The notes under the pieces are model-generated. The model ran no database searches, was not told the origin of the DNA, and worked only from the letters and a program-made list of their open reading frames with translations. Source: Sphingomonas sp. (GTDB taxonomy: Bacteria; Pseudomonadota; Alphaproteobacteria; Sphingomonadales; Sphingomonadaceae). Taken from it: DNA of 64,000 nucleotides. The position numbers and the translations under genes were made by a program. Where the stretch lies: the NCBI RefSeq assembly GCF_024508665.1, contig NZ_JANINP010000004.1, positions 124,001-188,000 of the forward strand, in the 5' to 3' direction. Each line of letters begins with the position of its first letter. Position 1 is the stretch's first letter. Positions 43,888 through 53,655 of the stretch are shown here, one piece after another.

Positions 43888-45475
43888 GCCCGCTTTTGCC
43901 GCATGTGCCGCGCTGGCGTCCGCGTTCGTTCCGGCAGGCGCGCAGGCCGACGATTATGGCGCGTTCGGCCGCGCGCGGATCGCTGCGGCGAACGGCAATG
44001 TCGGCGTCGCAGCGCAGCAATATGGAATCGCGCTGACCGCCGCGCCCGGCGATCCGACCGTCGCCAACCGCGCGTTTCGCCAGGCAATGGCGGCGGGCGA
44101 CCTGGCGCTCGCGCATCGTGCCGTGGCGGCTCTGGGCGCCGATGCGCCCAACGACGCCAAGCTGCTGCTGCTCGCCGATGCGGTGAAGAACGGCAGCCCT
44201 GCCGCCGTCGACAAGGCACTGGCATCGCTCGACAAGACGCCGTTCGACTTCTTCGTCCCCGCGGTCCGCGCCTGGCAGGATTTCGGCCGCGGAGGCGATC
44301 CCACGGCGGGCCTCGCGGCGACCGCGCGCTCCGGCGCCATCCAGCACATCTTGCTCGAACAGCGCGCGCTGATCCTGATCGCGCGGAACGACATTCCTGG
44401 TGCTGCCAAGGCGCTGTCGGCCGAATTGCGCGGCAGCAGCGGTGGCCTGGATCTGCGCTATTCGGCCGCGGAATTGCTGATGGGGCAGGGCAATGATGCT
44501 CTCGCGCACGAGTTGCTCGGCGGCCCCGATCCCGAAGTGGCGACGGTGCGGAGCCAACTTCGTGCCGTCAAGGCGACGCCGATGATCGGCATCGCGCGGC
44601 TCTACACGCGCCTTGCCGCCGATCTGACGGATTCCGGTACGATCCCGATCGCGATCACGCTGGCGCGCTCGGCGCTGATCCTCGACCCCCAGGACGGCCG
44701 TGCTCGCCTGTTGCTCGCCGCCGCGCTTGAACGCCAAGGCGCGCACGATCGCGCGCTGACGGTGCTGGGCGAGATCGCGCCGGGTACGGCCTACCACACG
44801 CTTGCCCAATCGATCCGCGTGGAGGTGCTGCGCGCCAAGGACGACGTGCCGGCGGCGATCGCCGCCGCCAAGGCGCTCGCCGAGGCGCCCGACGGCGATG
44901 CCGACAGCGCCGAGCATTACGGCAATATGCTGCTGATCGCGAACCGGCCGCTGGAAGCGGCAGTGGCGTATGAAATGGCGCGCGACAGGCTCGGCGACGA
45001 TGCCGGCTGGGCGGTCTGGCTGCAGATCGGATCCGCCTATGACAAGGCCGGACGTTGGGAACTGGCGCGTGCCGCGCTCGAACGGGCAGTAACGTTAGGT
45101 CCAGATCAGGCGGTCGCGCTCAATTATTATGGCTATTCGCTGATCGAGCACGGCGGCGACGCGGCGCGGGCGGTCGCGATGCTCGAAAAGGCCAATGCCC
45201 TGGCGCCGAACCAGCCCGCCATCGCCGATTCTCTCGGCTGGGCCTATTTCCGGCGCGGGGACGCCGATCGCGCGCTGCCGCTGCTCGAATCCGCCGGGGC
45301 CGCTTCTCCCGTCGATGCCGAGATCGCCGAGCATCTCGGCGACGTCTATTGGGCGGTCGGGCGCCGGTATGAAGCACGCTACGCCTGGAAGGCGGCGCGG
45401 GTGGTGGCAAAGCCGGACGCGACTTCCCGGCTCGACGCCAAGATCCTCAACGGCCCGGCCAGGACACGCTCGTGA
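43880..45475 (+). CDS. exported tetratricopeptide-repeat protein, start codon unclear
   Basis: Helical repeat protein, probably a periplasmic scaffold. From the ATG at 44087 it has 462 residues. The same frame continues upstream and encodes a convincing signal peptide (about KPAFAACAALASAFVPAGAQA) and the mature start DDYGAFGRARIAAANG, yet has no ATG, GTG or TTG; only ATA/ATC/ATT or a CTG are available. The end LALNYYGYSLIEHGGDAARA and LADSLGWAYFRRGDADRALP are TPR motifs. It overlaps ispE by 4 bp (GTGA) and etfQO at the start. Confidence 0.8.
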   Translation: MCKPAFAACAALASAFVPAGAQADDYGAFGRARIAAANGNVGVAAQQYGIALTAAPGDPTVANRAFRQAMAAGDLALAHRAVAALGADAPNDAKLLLLADAVKNGSPAAVDKALASLDKTPFDFFVPAVRAWQDFGRGGDPTAGLAATARSGAIQHILLEQRALILIARNDIPGAAKALSAELRGSSGGLDLRYSAAELLMGQGNDALAHELLGGPDPEVATVRSQLRAVKATPMIGIARLYTRLAADLTDSGTIPIAITLARSALILDPQDGRARLLLAAALERQGAHDRALTVLGEIAPGTAYHTLAQSIRVEVLRAKDDVPAAIAAAKALAEAPDGDADSAEHYGNMLLIANRPLEAAVAYEMARDRLGDDAGWAVWLQIGSAYDKAGRWELARAALERAVTLGPDQAVALNYYGYSLIEHGGDAARAVAMLEKANALAPNQPAIADSLGWAYFRRGDADRALPLLESAGAASPVDAEIAEHLGDVYWAVGRRYEARYAWKAARVVAKPDATSRLDAKILNGPARTRS

Positions 45476-46392
45476 CGATCGTCGAAGCGGCTCCGGCCAA
45501 GATCAATCTCGCGCTCCACGTTCGCGCCCGGCGCGCCGACGGCTATCACGAGATCGAGACGTTGTTTGCGTTCCTGCGCGACGGCGACACCCTGACCGTC
45601 GAGGAAAGCGATCGGGACCAATTCGCGCTGACGGGCCCCTTTGCGGCGGCGTTGAGCGGTGAGGGCAACAATCTCGTCCTGGCCGCGCGAAACGCCCTCG
45701 CCGCGGCGCATGGGTCGCTGCCCCCGCTCGCGATCACGCTGGACAAGCATTTGCCGGTCGCGTCGGGAATCGGCGGCGGGTCGGCCGATGCCGCCGCGAC
45801 GTTGCGTGCGCTGGCGCGGTTGAAGGGTGTCGATCCGTCCGCCCTAGCGGACATCGCGCTTGGGTTAGGCTCGGACGTGCCGGCATGTTTGCTCGGACAT
45901 AGTGCAATCGGAGGCGGTCGCGGTGAGCGGCTGGAACCGGTCGAAGGCCTGGCTGGTACGCCCGTCCTGCTCGTTAATCCGGGAGTCGGGGTTTCGACCG
46001 CGGCCGTCTTCAAGGGTTGGGACAGGATCGACCGCGGCCCTCTACTTCCCCGTCACCCCGGCCTTGTGCCAGGGTCCACTGCGCCGCAAACCGCCAGCGC
46101 CAGAGCTGTGCCGCACGGTGGATGCCGGGACGAGCCGGGCATGACGGATTGGCTGGAGGTAGCGATAGGAGGCCGCAACGACCTCGAAGCGCCTGCGCGC
46201 GCGATCGCTCCCATCATCGGCGCCGTAATCGATCTCCTCGCCGCCCAACCCGGCGTTATCCTCGCCCGCATGTCCGGCTCCGGCGCCACCTGCTTCGCTC
46301 TGTTCGATAGCGAGCCTGCGCGCACCGCCGCCGCTCAGTCGATCACCGCAGCCCAACCCGATTGGTGGTGTCTCGAATCGACACTCGCGTGA
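45472..46392 (+). CDS. ispE: 4-diphosphocytidyl-2-C-methyl-D-erythritol kinase
   Basis: Phosphorylates CDP-methylerythritol in the non-mevalonate isoprenoid pathway. The 306-residue GHMP kinase has PAKINLALHVRARRADGYHEIETLF, the ATP loop LPVASGIGGGSADAAATLR, and the C-terminal ARMSGSGATCFALFDS. It is longer than usual because a palindromic repeat at 46051-46147 is read in frame (about residues 194-225), between VFKGWDRIDRG and the conserved GGRNDLEAPA. Start is GTG 45472, overlapping the TPR gene stop. Confidence 0.95.
   Translation: MTIVEAAPAKINLALHVRARRADGYHEIETLFAFLRDGDTLTVEESDRDQFALTGPFAAALSGEGNNLVLAARNALAAAHGSLPPLAITLDKHLPVASGIGGGSADAAATLRALARLKGVDPSALADIALGLGSDVPACLLGHSAIGGGRGERLEPVEGLAGTPVLLVNPGVGVSTAAVFKGWDRIDRGPLLPRHPGLVPGSTAPQTASARAVPHGGCRDEPGMTDWLEVAIGGRNDLEAPARAIAPIIGAVIDLLAAQPGVILARMSGSGATCFALFDSEPARTAAAQSITAAQPDWWCLESTLA
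46051..46147. repeat. palindromic repeat inserted in frame in ispE
   Basis: A 97-bp element with imperfect inverted ends (CGTCACCCCGGCCTTGTGCC and, complemented, CGTCATGCCCGGCTCGTCCC) and internal GC stems. Its translation RHPGLVPGS…DEPGMT is the recognisable reading of a sphingomonad REP family. It differs in sequence from the REPIN family at 4301. No other copy is in the window. Confidence 0.8.
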
Positions 46393-46554
46393 CAGATTGG
46401 CGTGCCAGTGCGGGACCGCCCCGAGGGGCTTAACCATCGTCATCGGCACGAGTCCTCAACTGGCCCTCAACTTGCTGAGTGACGATCACGCAGGTCCGTC
46501 TCCACGCCGCGCCCGCGCATGGTCTCCGGCTACAAACCGGACGTCATCGGTCGT

Positions 46555-46576
46555 GGGAGCGGCTTCGGCCGCTCCC
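46555..46576 (+). terminator. stable hairpin with UUCG tetraloop, ispE-ilvD gap
   Basis: GGGAGCGGC-TTCG-GCCGCTCCC is a perfect 9-bp stem closed by a UUCG loop, one of the most stable RNA tetraloops. No T run follows, so it may be a factor-assisted terminator or an mRNA stabiliser 65 bp before ilvD. The rest of the 249-bp gap shows no gene. Confidence 0.6.
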
Positions 46577-46641
46577 CGCCACACCTTTCTCAGCAATAGT
46601 CTTGCGCAAATGGGCCTTCCCGCGACATAGGCGGTCGCGCC

Positions 46642-48363
46642 ATGACCCATATATTCGACAAATCGAAACTCCCCAGCCGCCACGTCTCTGTCGGTCCGGA
46701 GCGCGCCCCTCACCGCAGCTATTATTACGCCATGGGCCTGACCGAGGAGGAGATCGCGCGTCCGTTCGTCGCCGTCGCCTCCGCGGGCAACGACTCGGCA
46801 CCGTGCAACACCACGCTCGACGCGCAGGCCAATGCCTGCCGCCGCGGCGTGGAGCAGGGTGGGGGCATGCCGCGGCGCTTCAACACGATCACCGTCACCG
46901 ACGGTATCGCGATGGGGCACCAGGGGATGAAATCCTCGCTGGTCAGCCGCGAGGTGATTGCCGATTCGGTCGAGCTGTCGGTGCGCGGCCATTGCTATGA
47001 CGCGCTGGTCGGCTTTGCCGGGTGCGACAAGTCACTGCCCGGCATGATGATGGCGATGCTCCGCCTCAACGTGCCGTCGATCTTCGTCTATGGCGGCTCG
47101 ATCCTGCCGGGCCGATTTCACGACCGCGACGTCACCGTGGTCGATGTGTTCGAGGTAGTTGGCAAATATGCCGCCGGCGCTTGCCCTTTGTCCGAGGTTC
47201 ACGAGCTTGAAAAGGTCGCATGCCCTGGCCACGGCGCCTGCGGCGGCCAGTACACCGCCAATACCATGGCGTGCGTTGGTGAAGCGATTGGATTATCCTT
47301 GCCAAACAGTAATATGGCTCCAGCTCCTTACACATCGCGCGAGCAGGTGGCGGTCGCCGCCGGCGCCCAGGTGATGGAATTGCTGGCGAAGAACATCCGC
47401 CCGCGCGACATCTGCACGCGCCAGGCGTTCGAGAATGCCGCGCGGATCGTCGCCGCGACCGGCGGTTCGACCAATGGGGCATTGCATCTGCCCGCGATGG
47501 CGCACGAGGCGGGGATCGAGTTCGATCTGTTCGACGTCGCCGAGATCTTCAAGACCACGCCCTATTGCGCGGACCTCAAGCCCGGCGGGCAATATGTCGC
47601 CAAGGACATGTACGAGGCAGGCGGCGTCTATATGCTGATGAAGACGTTGCTCGCCGAAGGTTTTCTCCACGGCGATTGCCTGACGGTGACGGGCAAGACG
47701 CTGGCCGAGAATATCGACGAAGTTACGTGGAATCCCAATCAGAAGGTCATTTATGACGCCAAGACGCCGATCACCCCGACCGGCGGTGTCGTAGGACTGC
47801 GCGGCACCCTGGCGCCCAATGGCGCGATCGTGAAGGTCGCCGGCATGCACCGCTTGCAATTCGCTGGGCCGGCGCGCGTGTTCGATTGTGAGGAGGAGTG
47901 TTTCGCCGCTGTCGAGGAGCGCCGGATCAACGAGGGCGAAGTGCTGATCATCCGCTACGAAGGGCCCAAGGGCGGCCCCGGCATGCGCGAGATGCTAGCG
48001 ACCACCGCGGCTCTATACGGGCAAGGCATGGGCGAGAAGGTTGCCTTGATCACGGACGGCCGTTTCTCGGGCGGCACGCGCGGCTTCTGCATCGGCCATG
48101 TCGGGCCCGAAGCGGCGGAAGGCGGCCCGATCGCGCTGATCGAGGATGGTGACATGATCCGGATCGATGCCGAGGCGGGCACGATCGATCTCGACGTGGC
48201 CGAGGACGTGCTGGCCGAGCGGCGCAAGGCGTGGAAGGCGCGGGTGTCCGATTATGGGTCGGGCGCTTTGTGGCGCTATGCGCAGAATGTCGGCCCTGCC
48301 TATAAGGGCGCCGTGACCCATCCCGGAGCGGCGGCCGAAAAACATGTCTACGCGGATATCTAG
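46642..48363 (+). CDS. ilvD: dihydroxy-acid dehydratase
   Basis: Fe-S dehydratase of valine, leucine and isoleucine synthesis, producing 2-oxo acids. The 573-residue protein has the cluster cysteines in [21 protein letters not shown] and [16 protein letters not shown], and the C-terminal [24 protein letters not shown]. It is a paralogue of edd at 4462. A patch around 47285-47335 uses AT-rich codons, including TTA and AAT, unlike the rest of the gene. It overlaps the downstream lipoprotein gene by 20 bp. Confidence 0.96.
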   Translation: MTHIFDKSKLPSRHVSVGPERAPHRSYYYAMGLTEEEIARPFVAVASAGNDSAPCNTTLDAQANACRRGVEQGGGMPRRFNTITVTDGIAMGHQGMKSSLVSREVIADSVELSVRGHCYDALVGFAGCDKSLPGMMMAMLRLNVPSIFVYGGSILPGRFHDRDVTVVDVFEVVGKYAAGACPLSEVHELEKVACPGHGACGGQYTANTMACVGEAIGLSLPNSNMAPAPYTSREQVAVAAGAQVMELLAKNIRPRDICTRQAFENAARIVAATGGSTNGALHLPAMAHEAGIEFDLFDVAEIFKTTPYCADLKPGGQYVAKDMYEAGGVYMLMKTLLAEGFLHGDCLTVTGKTLAENIDEVTWNPNQKVIYDAKTPITPTGGVVGLRGTLAPNGAIVKVAGMHRLQFAGPARVFDCEEECFAAVEERRINEGEVLIIRYEGPKGGPGMREMLATTAALYGQGMGEKVALITDGRFSGGTRGFCIGHVGPEAAEGGPIALIEDGDMIRIDAEAGTIDLDVAEDVLAERRKAWKARVSDYGSGALWRYAQNVGPAYKGAVTHPGAAAEKHVYADI

Positions 48364-48769
48364 CGCGCTCGCGGCTGTTCTGATTCTCACTGGCTGTTCG
48401 GCCGACCCGCGATCGTCGGCCGGCAGCGGCAATAGCGAGTTCGACAACGCGCTTGCCCAAGCAAGCTCGGATGCCGAGGACGATGGCCGCATCGTCTGCG
48501 CGCCTGCGGGCAATGCCGCATTCTCGCGCCAATGCACGCTCGATCGCGTGCAATCGGCCGAGGGGCTGATCCTGACCGTCCACAAGCCCGACGGCGGATT
48601 CCGCCGCCTGCTGGTGGTCAAGGACGGGCGTGGCGTCATCGCCGCCGACGGTGCCGAGCCGGCCAAGGTCACCATCGTCGACGATCATCAGATCGAAGTG
48701 GCGATAGGCGGCGACCGCTTCCGTTTGCCCGCGACGATGAAAGGCAAGGACGCTAAGGCGACCAAATGA
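48344..48769 (+). CDS. small hypothetical lipoprotein
   Basis: A 141-residue protein with a lipoprotein signal sequence ([12 protein letters not shown], lipid-modified Cys about 18). An acidic, Ser-rich linker follows, then a compact domain with two cysteines ([14 protein letters not shown]) that may form a disulfide. It starts inside the ilvD end and its stop overlaps the next ATG as ATGA, so it is in the same transcript. No function can be named. Confidence 0.8.
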   Translation: MSTRISSALAAVLILTGCSADPRSSAGSGNSEFDNALAQASSDAEDDGRIVCAPAGNAAFSRQCTLDRVQSAEGLILTVHKPDGGFRRLLVVKDGRGVIAADGAEPAKVTIVDDHQIEVAIGGDRFRLPATMKGKDAKATK

Positions 48770-50160
48770 TTTCGAATGAAGGCTTCCCGGTCGTCACCGC
48801 CGCCGCAATGCGCGCGGCGGAAGAAGCGGTGTTCGCGAGCGGGGTTCCGCAAGCCGATCTGATGGAGCGGGCCGGGGCCGCCGTTGCGCGCGAGGTGGCC
48901 CGCTTTGCGATGGGGCGCCCAGTCCTGGTGCTCGCCGGTCCCGGCAATAATGGCGGCGACGCCATGGTCGCGGCGCGCCTGCTGCAAGCGAGCGGGCATG
49001 ACGTCACGGTCGCGGCGCTTGGCGAGGCAAAGGCCGGCGCGGCCGCCGCTATGCGCGCTAAATGGACCGGTCGGGTGGTCGACCTTGCCGATGCGCCGGC
49101 GCGGCCGATCGTCGTTGACGGATTGTTCGGAACCGGCCTGACTCGCCCCCTCGCGCCCGATATGGCCGGCCACTTGCAGCGGTTGGTGAGCGCGGCCCAT
49201 TTCACTCTCGCCATTGATCTGCCCTCGGGCATGGACACCGACTTCGGCCGCGACCTGGGGGCCGCCGGCGCCACGGTCACTCTTGCGCTCGGCGCGCTCA
49301 AGCCGGCGCATCTGCTCGGCAACGGTCTCGACCGTTGCGGGCACGTCCTGCTCGACGATATCGGTATTCCCATCGCGACGACGTGGCGGACAGTCGCGAT
49401 GCCGCGCCTGAGCGCTCCCGGCCCCCAAAGCCAGAAATATACTCGCGGCCTGGTGGCGGTCCTGCAGGGCCGCATGCCCGGTGCCGCGGGGCTCGCGTCG
49501 AATGCGGCGCTGCATGGCGGCGCCGGCTATGTCGTGCGCGTCGGCGACTACGACGGCCAGGGACCGAACGCGATCGTCCATCGACCACTCGCGGAGTTCG
49601 ACACTCTGCTGAACGACGAACGCACCGGCGCGGTGATCGTCGGCCCCGGACTGGGACGTGATGAAGGCATGAGTGCATATCTCGACGCGGCGATCGCCTC
49701 GACACGGCCGTTGGTGCTCGACGGCGACGCGCTGAGTGTGATCGGGAGCGATACCGGCCGGCTGCGCGGTCGCGCAGCGCCGACCTGCCTGACTCCGCAT
49801 AGCGGCGAGTTCGACCGCATGTTCGGTGAGGGGGCGGGGAGCAAGATCGATCGCACGATCGCGGCGGCGGCGGAAACTGGGACGGTCATCGTGCACAAGG
49901 GCGCTGATACGGTCATCGCGACGCCTCAGGGCGATATGCGGGTCCATGCCGGAGGCTCGCCTTGGTTGTCGACGGCAGGCACTGGCGATGTGCTTGCCGG
50001 CCTCCTCGGCGCGCGGCTTGCCGGAGGCGTGACGCCGCTCGCGGCCGCTGAGACCGCCGTTTGGCTGCACGGTCGCGCCGCGCAGCTCGCCGGACCGGCT
50101 TTCGCCGCGGACGATCTGATCCCCTGCCTGCCACGCGCGATTGCGGAATGCCTGCGATGA
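48766..50160 (+). CDS. nnr: bifunctional NAD(P)H-hydrate epimerase / ADP-dependent dehydratase
   Basis: Repairs hydrated NADH and NADPH. The 464-residue protein has an N-terminal YjeF_N epimerase domain (about 1-205) with QADLMERAGAAVAREV and VLAGPGNNGGDAMVAARLL. The C-terminal ribokinase-like dehydratase domain has VIVGPGLGRDEG, LTPHSGEFDRMFG and the catalytic STAGTGDVLAGLLGARLAGG loop. It overlaps its neighbours on both sides by 4 bp (ATGA). Confidence 0.96.
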   Translation: MISNEGFPVVTAAAMRAAEEAVFASGVPQADLMERAGAAVAREVARFAMGRPVLVLAGPGNNGGDAMVAARLLQASGHDVTVAALGEAKAGAAAAMRAKWTGRVVDLADAPARPIVVDGLFGTGLTRPLAPDMAGHLQRLVSAAHFTLAIDLPSGMDTDFGRDLGAAGATVTLALGALKPAHLLGNGLDRCGHVLLDDIGIPIATTWRTVAMPRLSAPGPQSQKYTRGLVAVLQGRMPGAAGLASNAALHGGAGYVVRVGDYDGQGPNAIVHRPLAEFDTLLNDERTGAVIVGPGLGRDEGMSAYLDAAIASTRPLVLDGDALSVIGSDTGRLRGRAAPTCLTPHSGEFDRMFGEGAGSKIDRTIAAAAETGTVIVHKGADTVIATPQGDMRVHAGGSPWLSTAGTGDVLAGLLGARLAGGVTPLAAAETAVWLHGRAAQLAGPAFAADDLIPCLPRAIAECLR

Positions 50161-51344
50161 CCGCGGACACGATCGTTCGCGTCGCTGCGCGTGGCGAGGG
50201 CGCCACGGCGGATGGACGTCATGCGGCATTGGCGGCGCCGGGGGATACGCTCAACGCCGATGGCTCGATCACGCCTGGCCCGCATCACCAGATACCGCCC
50301 TGCCGTCACTTCCCGACCTGTGGCGGGTGCCAGCTCCAGCATCTCGACGATGCGAGCTACGCCCAGTTCATTACCGACCGCATCGCCGGTGCGCTCGCCG
50401 CCCACGAGCTGGTAGCCGATATCCGCACGCCGATCCTTTCGCCGCCCAGGACGCGGCGGCGGGCCTCGCTCCACGCCGAGGCCAAGGGCGGTCGGATACG
50501 CTTGGGCTTCGCCGAGGCCGGTAGTCATGCAATCGTCGATATTCAGAAATGTCATATACTTGCGCCGGAATTGTTCGCCCTGGTGGCACCGTTGCGCAAG
50601 CTGCTGGCACGCCTGGGATTGAAACGCCGCCGCGCCGATATCCAGATGACGTCATGCGATCAGGGTGTGGATCTACTGATCGGCGCGAGCTTCGACGGGC
50701 TGGAAGCGGCGGAGGCGATCATCGCGTTTTGCCAGCAGCACAAGGTCGCCCGCTTCGCGACCGATGACGGCATGGGACCCGAGGTGCGCTGGGAGCCTGA
50801 TCCAGTCACCATCACTTTAGGGGAGGTGGCAGTACCGTTCCCGCCGGGCAGTTTCCTTCAGGCGACGCGCGACGGCGAGGCGGCGTTGATCGCCGCGGTG
50901 CGGGAAGCGGTCGGGCAGACAGGCACGATCGCCGACCTGTTTGCGGGGCTCGGCACGTTCGCGCTCTCCCTGGCCCCGGCGCGCGTCTATGCGGCCGAAG
51001 CAGGACGTGACGCCATTATGTCATTGAAAAGCGCCGCTGCGAGGGTGGGGCGGCAGGTGTTCGCCGATCATCGCGATCTCTATCGCCGGCCGCTGACGGT
51101 GGAGGAACTCGGCCGGTTCGGCGCGGTCGTGCTCGACCCGCCGCGCGCGGGGGCAAGGGATCAGGCGGCTGCTCTGGCCCAAGCGACCACACCGGTCATC
51201 GCCTATGTGTCCTGCAATCCCAGCAGTTTCGCACGGGATGCTCAGGTGATTTGCGAAGGTGGCTATCGTCTCGACTGGGTCCAGCCGGTCGGCCAATTCC
51301 GCTGGTCGACCCATGTCGAGCTTGCGGCGCGGTTCAGCCGATAG
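50157..51344 (+). CDS. class I SAM-dependent RNA m5U methyltransferase (TrmA/RlmD family)
   Basis: Methylates a uridine in rRNA or tRNA. The 395-residue protein has a Fe-S type cysteine motif [16 protein letters not shown] near the N-terminus, the SAM-binding [26 protein letters not shown], and the nucleophile Cys in [16 protein letters not shown] 50157 overlaps the nnr stop as ATGA; the longer frame to 50061 is a read-through. Which RNA it modifies is unclear. Its 3' end overlaps convergent truA by 11 bp. Confidence 0.93.
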   Translation: MTADTIVRVAARGEGATADGRHAALAAPGDTLNADGSITPGPHHQIPPCRHFPTCGGCQLQHLDDASYAQFITDRIAGALAAHELVADIRTPILSPPRTRRRASLHAEAKGGRIRLGFAEAGSHAIVDIQKCHILAPELFALVAPLRKLLARLGLKRRRADIQMTSCDQGVDLLIGASFDGLEAAEAIIAFCQQHKVARFATDDGMGPEVRWEPDPVTITLGEVAVPFPPGSFLQATRDGEAALIAAVREAVGQTGTIADLFAGLGTFALSLAPARVYAAEAGRDAIMSLKSAAARVGRQVFADHRDLYRRPLTVEELGRFGAVVLDPPRAGARDQAAALAQATTPVIAYVSCNPSSFARDAQVICEGGYRLDWVQPVGQFRWSTHVELAARFSR

Positions 51345-52083
51345 GCGGATAGTCCGCGCGCAGGAAGTACAGGCCATCCGGCGGTGCGTTGAATCCCAAT
51401 TCGGCGCGATCCGCCGCTTCCAACGCCGCCCCAAGGTCGCCTTTCGACCATTTGCCCTGGCCGACGAGCTCCAGACACCCAACCATCGACCGCACCTGGT
51501 GATGCAGGAACGACCGCGCCGAGGCGAATATGCTGATCCGCGCGCCGTCGCGGACAACGTCGAGGCGGTCGAGCGTCTTGACCGGGCTGTCCGACTGGCA
51601 GTGCGCGGAGCGGAAAGTTGTAAAGTCGTGCCGTCCGACCAGGATTTGCGCGGCATCGTGCATCGCCGCGGCATCGAGTTCCTGCGGCACGCGCCACGCC
51701 AGCCCCTTTTCCCAGGTCAGCGGCGCGCGGCGGCAGACGATGCGATATTCGTAATGGCGGGCGAGGCACGAGAAGCGGGCATGCCAATCGTCGGGCACTA
51801 CCTCGCACTCGAGGATCGCCACCGGATCGGGCCGCAACCGCGCATTGAGCGCTTCCATCAAGCGGAACGGCGTGATCGCCCGCGTGACATCAAGGTGCGC
51901 ACGCATGCCCAGCGCATGGACGCCGGCATCGGTACGACCGGCCGCATGCGCGGTGACATGTTCCTGCAGGATTTCCTTGGCGGCGCGCTCGATCGCGGCT
52001 TGCACGCTCGGTCCATGATCTTGCCGCTGCCAACCCATGAAAGGACGGCCGTCATATTCCACCGTCAGCGCGAAACGCGTCAC
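51334..52083 (-). CDS. truA: tRNA pseudouridine(38-40) synthase
   Basis: Isomerises uridines 38-40 in the anticodon arm. The 249-residue protein has [15 protein letters not shown] and the catalytic Asp in [17 protein letters not shown], plus the KTLDRLDV segment. The start is GTG 52083, overlapping the fmt stop as GTGA, so the two are coupled. Confidence 0.96.
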   Translation of the reverse strand: MTRFALTVEYDGRPFMGWQRQDHGPSVQAAIERAAKEILQEHVTAHAAGRTDAGVHALGMRAHLDVTRAITPFRLMEALNARLRPDPVAILECEVVPDDWHARFSCLARHYEYRIVCRRAPLTWEKGLAWRVPQELDAAAMHDAAQILVGRHDFTTFRSAHCQSDSPVKTLDRLDVVRDGARISIFASARSFLHHQVRSMVGCLELVGQGKWSKGDLGAALEAADRAELGFNAPPDGLYFLRADYPPIG

Positions 52084-52988
52084 AGGCGCGTGCCTATGTC
52101 GATGGAAAAGCCGCGCAAAAGCTCGTTTGACGTCATGACGCCGCGTCCCGCGCGCTGCACCGCGAGCGGACGGATAGCGCCCTGGCCGCAGGCGATGGTC
52201 AGTTGGCCGTCGAGAACCTCACCCGGCCCGCCCGACAGGTCCATTACGGCGGCGCTGAGCACTTTGATCCGTTCGCCGGCATATTCGAAATAAGCACCCG
52301 GCGCCGGGTTGAACGCGCGGACCTGGCGTTCGACTTCCGCGGCGGAGCGGGTGAAGTCGATCCGCGCCTCGGCCTTGTCGATCTTCGACGCGTAGGTGAT
52401 GCCATCTTCCGGCTGGGGCCGGGGCGAGAAGGCAGCGGGATCCTCGAGCACGCGCACCATCAGCCGGGCGCCCATTGCGGCCAGCTCAGCGGACAGAATT
52501 CCCGAAGTCTTTCCGTCGATTGAGGTGCTTTCCTCAAGCAGAACAGGGCCCGTATCTAGTCCAGCCTCCATCTGCATGATGCCAACGCCTGTTTCGGCAT
52601 CGCCAGCCAGGATCGCACGCTGGATCGGGGCCGCGCCACGCCACCTTGGCAGCAAGGAGCCATGCACGTTGAGGCAGCCCAGTCGCGGCGCATCAAGCAC
52701 CGCCTGCGGCAAGATCAGTCCATAAGCTGCTACCACCGCTACGTCGGGCGCCAGTGCCGCAAAGGCCTCGATCGCCCCCGGCTCCTTACGGAACGACAGC
52801 GGCGTGCGCACCTCGATCCCCAGCGTCTCGGCGCGCGCCTGGACCGGGGAGGGGGTCAGCGCCTTGCCGCGACGCCCGCCGGCACGTGGCGGCTGGCTGT
52901 ATGCCGCCACGACGTCGTGGCCAGCGCCGATCAGGGCGTCGAGCACCGGAACGGCGAAATCCGGGGTTCCCATGAAGACGATCCGCAT
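52080..52988 (-). CDS. fmt: methionyl-tRNA formyltransferase
   Basis: Formylates the initiator Met-tRNA. The 302-residue protein has the N-terminal [19 protein letters not shown], the formyl-transfer motif [21 protein letters not shown], and a C-terminal tRNA-binding domain from about 205. It forms a coupled pair with truA. No def gene is next to it, unlike in many bacteria. Confidence 0.97.
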   Translation of the reverse strand: MRIVFMGTPDFAVPVLDALIGAGHDVVAAYSQPPRAGGRRGKALTPSPVQARAETLGIEVRTPLSFRKEPGAIEAFAALAPDVAVVAAYGLILPQAVLDAPRLGCLNVHGSLLPRWRGAAPIQRAILAGDAETGVGIMQMEAGLDTGPVLLEESTSIDGKTSGILSAELAAMGARLMVRVLEDPAAFSPRPQPEDGITYASKIDKAEARIDFTRSAAEVERQVRAFNPAPGAYFEYAGERIKVLSAAVMDLSGGPGEVLDGQLTIACGQGAIRPLAVQRAGRGVMTSNELLRGFSIDIGTRL

Positions 52989-53043
52989 GGGATCTGCCTT
53001 TCGCCCCTTGGCAGGGGGGCACGCAACCCCCTATTTGTTCCGG

Positions 53044-53640
53044 ATGGCATCGCAGGAAATCGAAGCGCTCACCCAGGCGCTGGCCCGGCTCCCCGGACTA
53101 GGGCCCCGCTCGGCGCGGCGGGCGGTGCTCCATCTGCTCAAGAAGCGCGAGGCCGCGCTGGGGCCGTTGCTCGCTGCGCTGGAGGCGGTGGATCGGAAGC
53201 TCGCTACCTGCTCGACCTGCGGTAATGTCGACACCAGCGACCCGTGCGCGGTGTGCGCCGATCCGCGCCGCGATCAACGGTCGTTGTGCGTGGTCGAGGA
53301 AGTCGCCGATCTATGGGCGCTCGAACGCTCGCGGCTGTTTCCGGGGCGCTATCACGTGCTCGGCGGGCGATTATCGGCGCTCGACGGCGTGCGGCCCGAG
53401 GATCTGGCGATCGCCAAACTGGTCGGCCGGGTTGAAGCCGGCGGGATCGACGAAGTGGTGCTGGCAATGAACGCCACGCTCGAAGGGCAGACCACCGCCC
53501 ATTACATCGCCGAACGGATCGAACGGTTTCCGGTCCGACTTACGCAATTGGCCCACGGCCTGCCCGTCGGTGGCGAGCTCGACTATCTCGACGAGGGCAC
53601 GCTCGCCCAGGCGATGCGCGCACGGCGGCCAGTGGGATGA
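53044..53640 (+). CDS. recR: recombination protein RecR
   Basis: Works with RecF and RecO to load RecA at gaps. The 198-residue protein has the HhH region [20 protein letters not shown], the C4 zinc finger [16 protein letters not shown], and a Toprim domain with [12 protein letters not shown]. The frame is open far upstream, but ATG 53044 gives the family N-terminus. It diverges from fmt, 55 bp away. Confidence 0.95.
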   Translation: MASQEIEALTQALARLPGLGPRSARRAVLHLLKKREAALGPLLAALEAVDRKLATCSTCGNVDTSDPCAVCADPRRDQRSLCVVEEVADLWALERSRLFPGRYHVLGGRLSALDGVRPEDLAIAKLVGRVEAGGIDEVVLAMNATLEGQTTAHYIAERIERFPVRLTQLAHGLPVGGELDYLDEGTLAQAMRARRPVG

Positions 53641-53655
53641 TGTCGCGCGAAGAAG

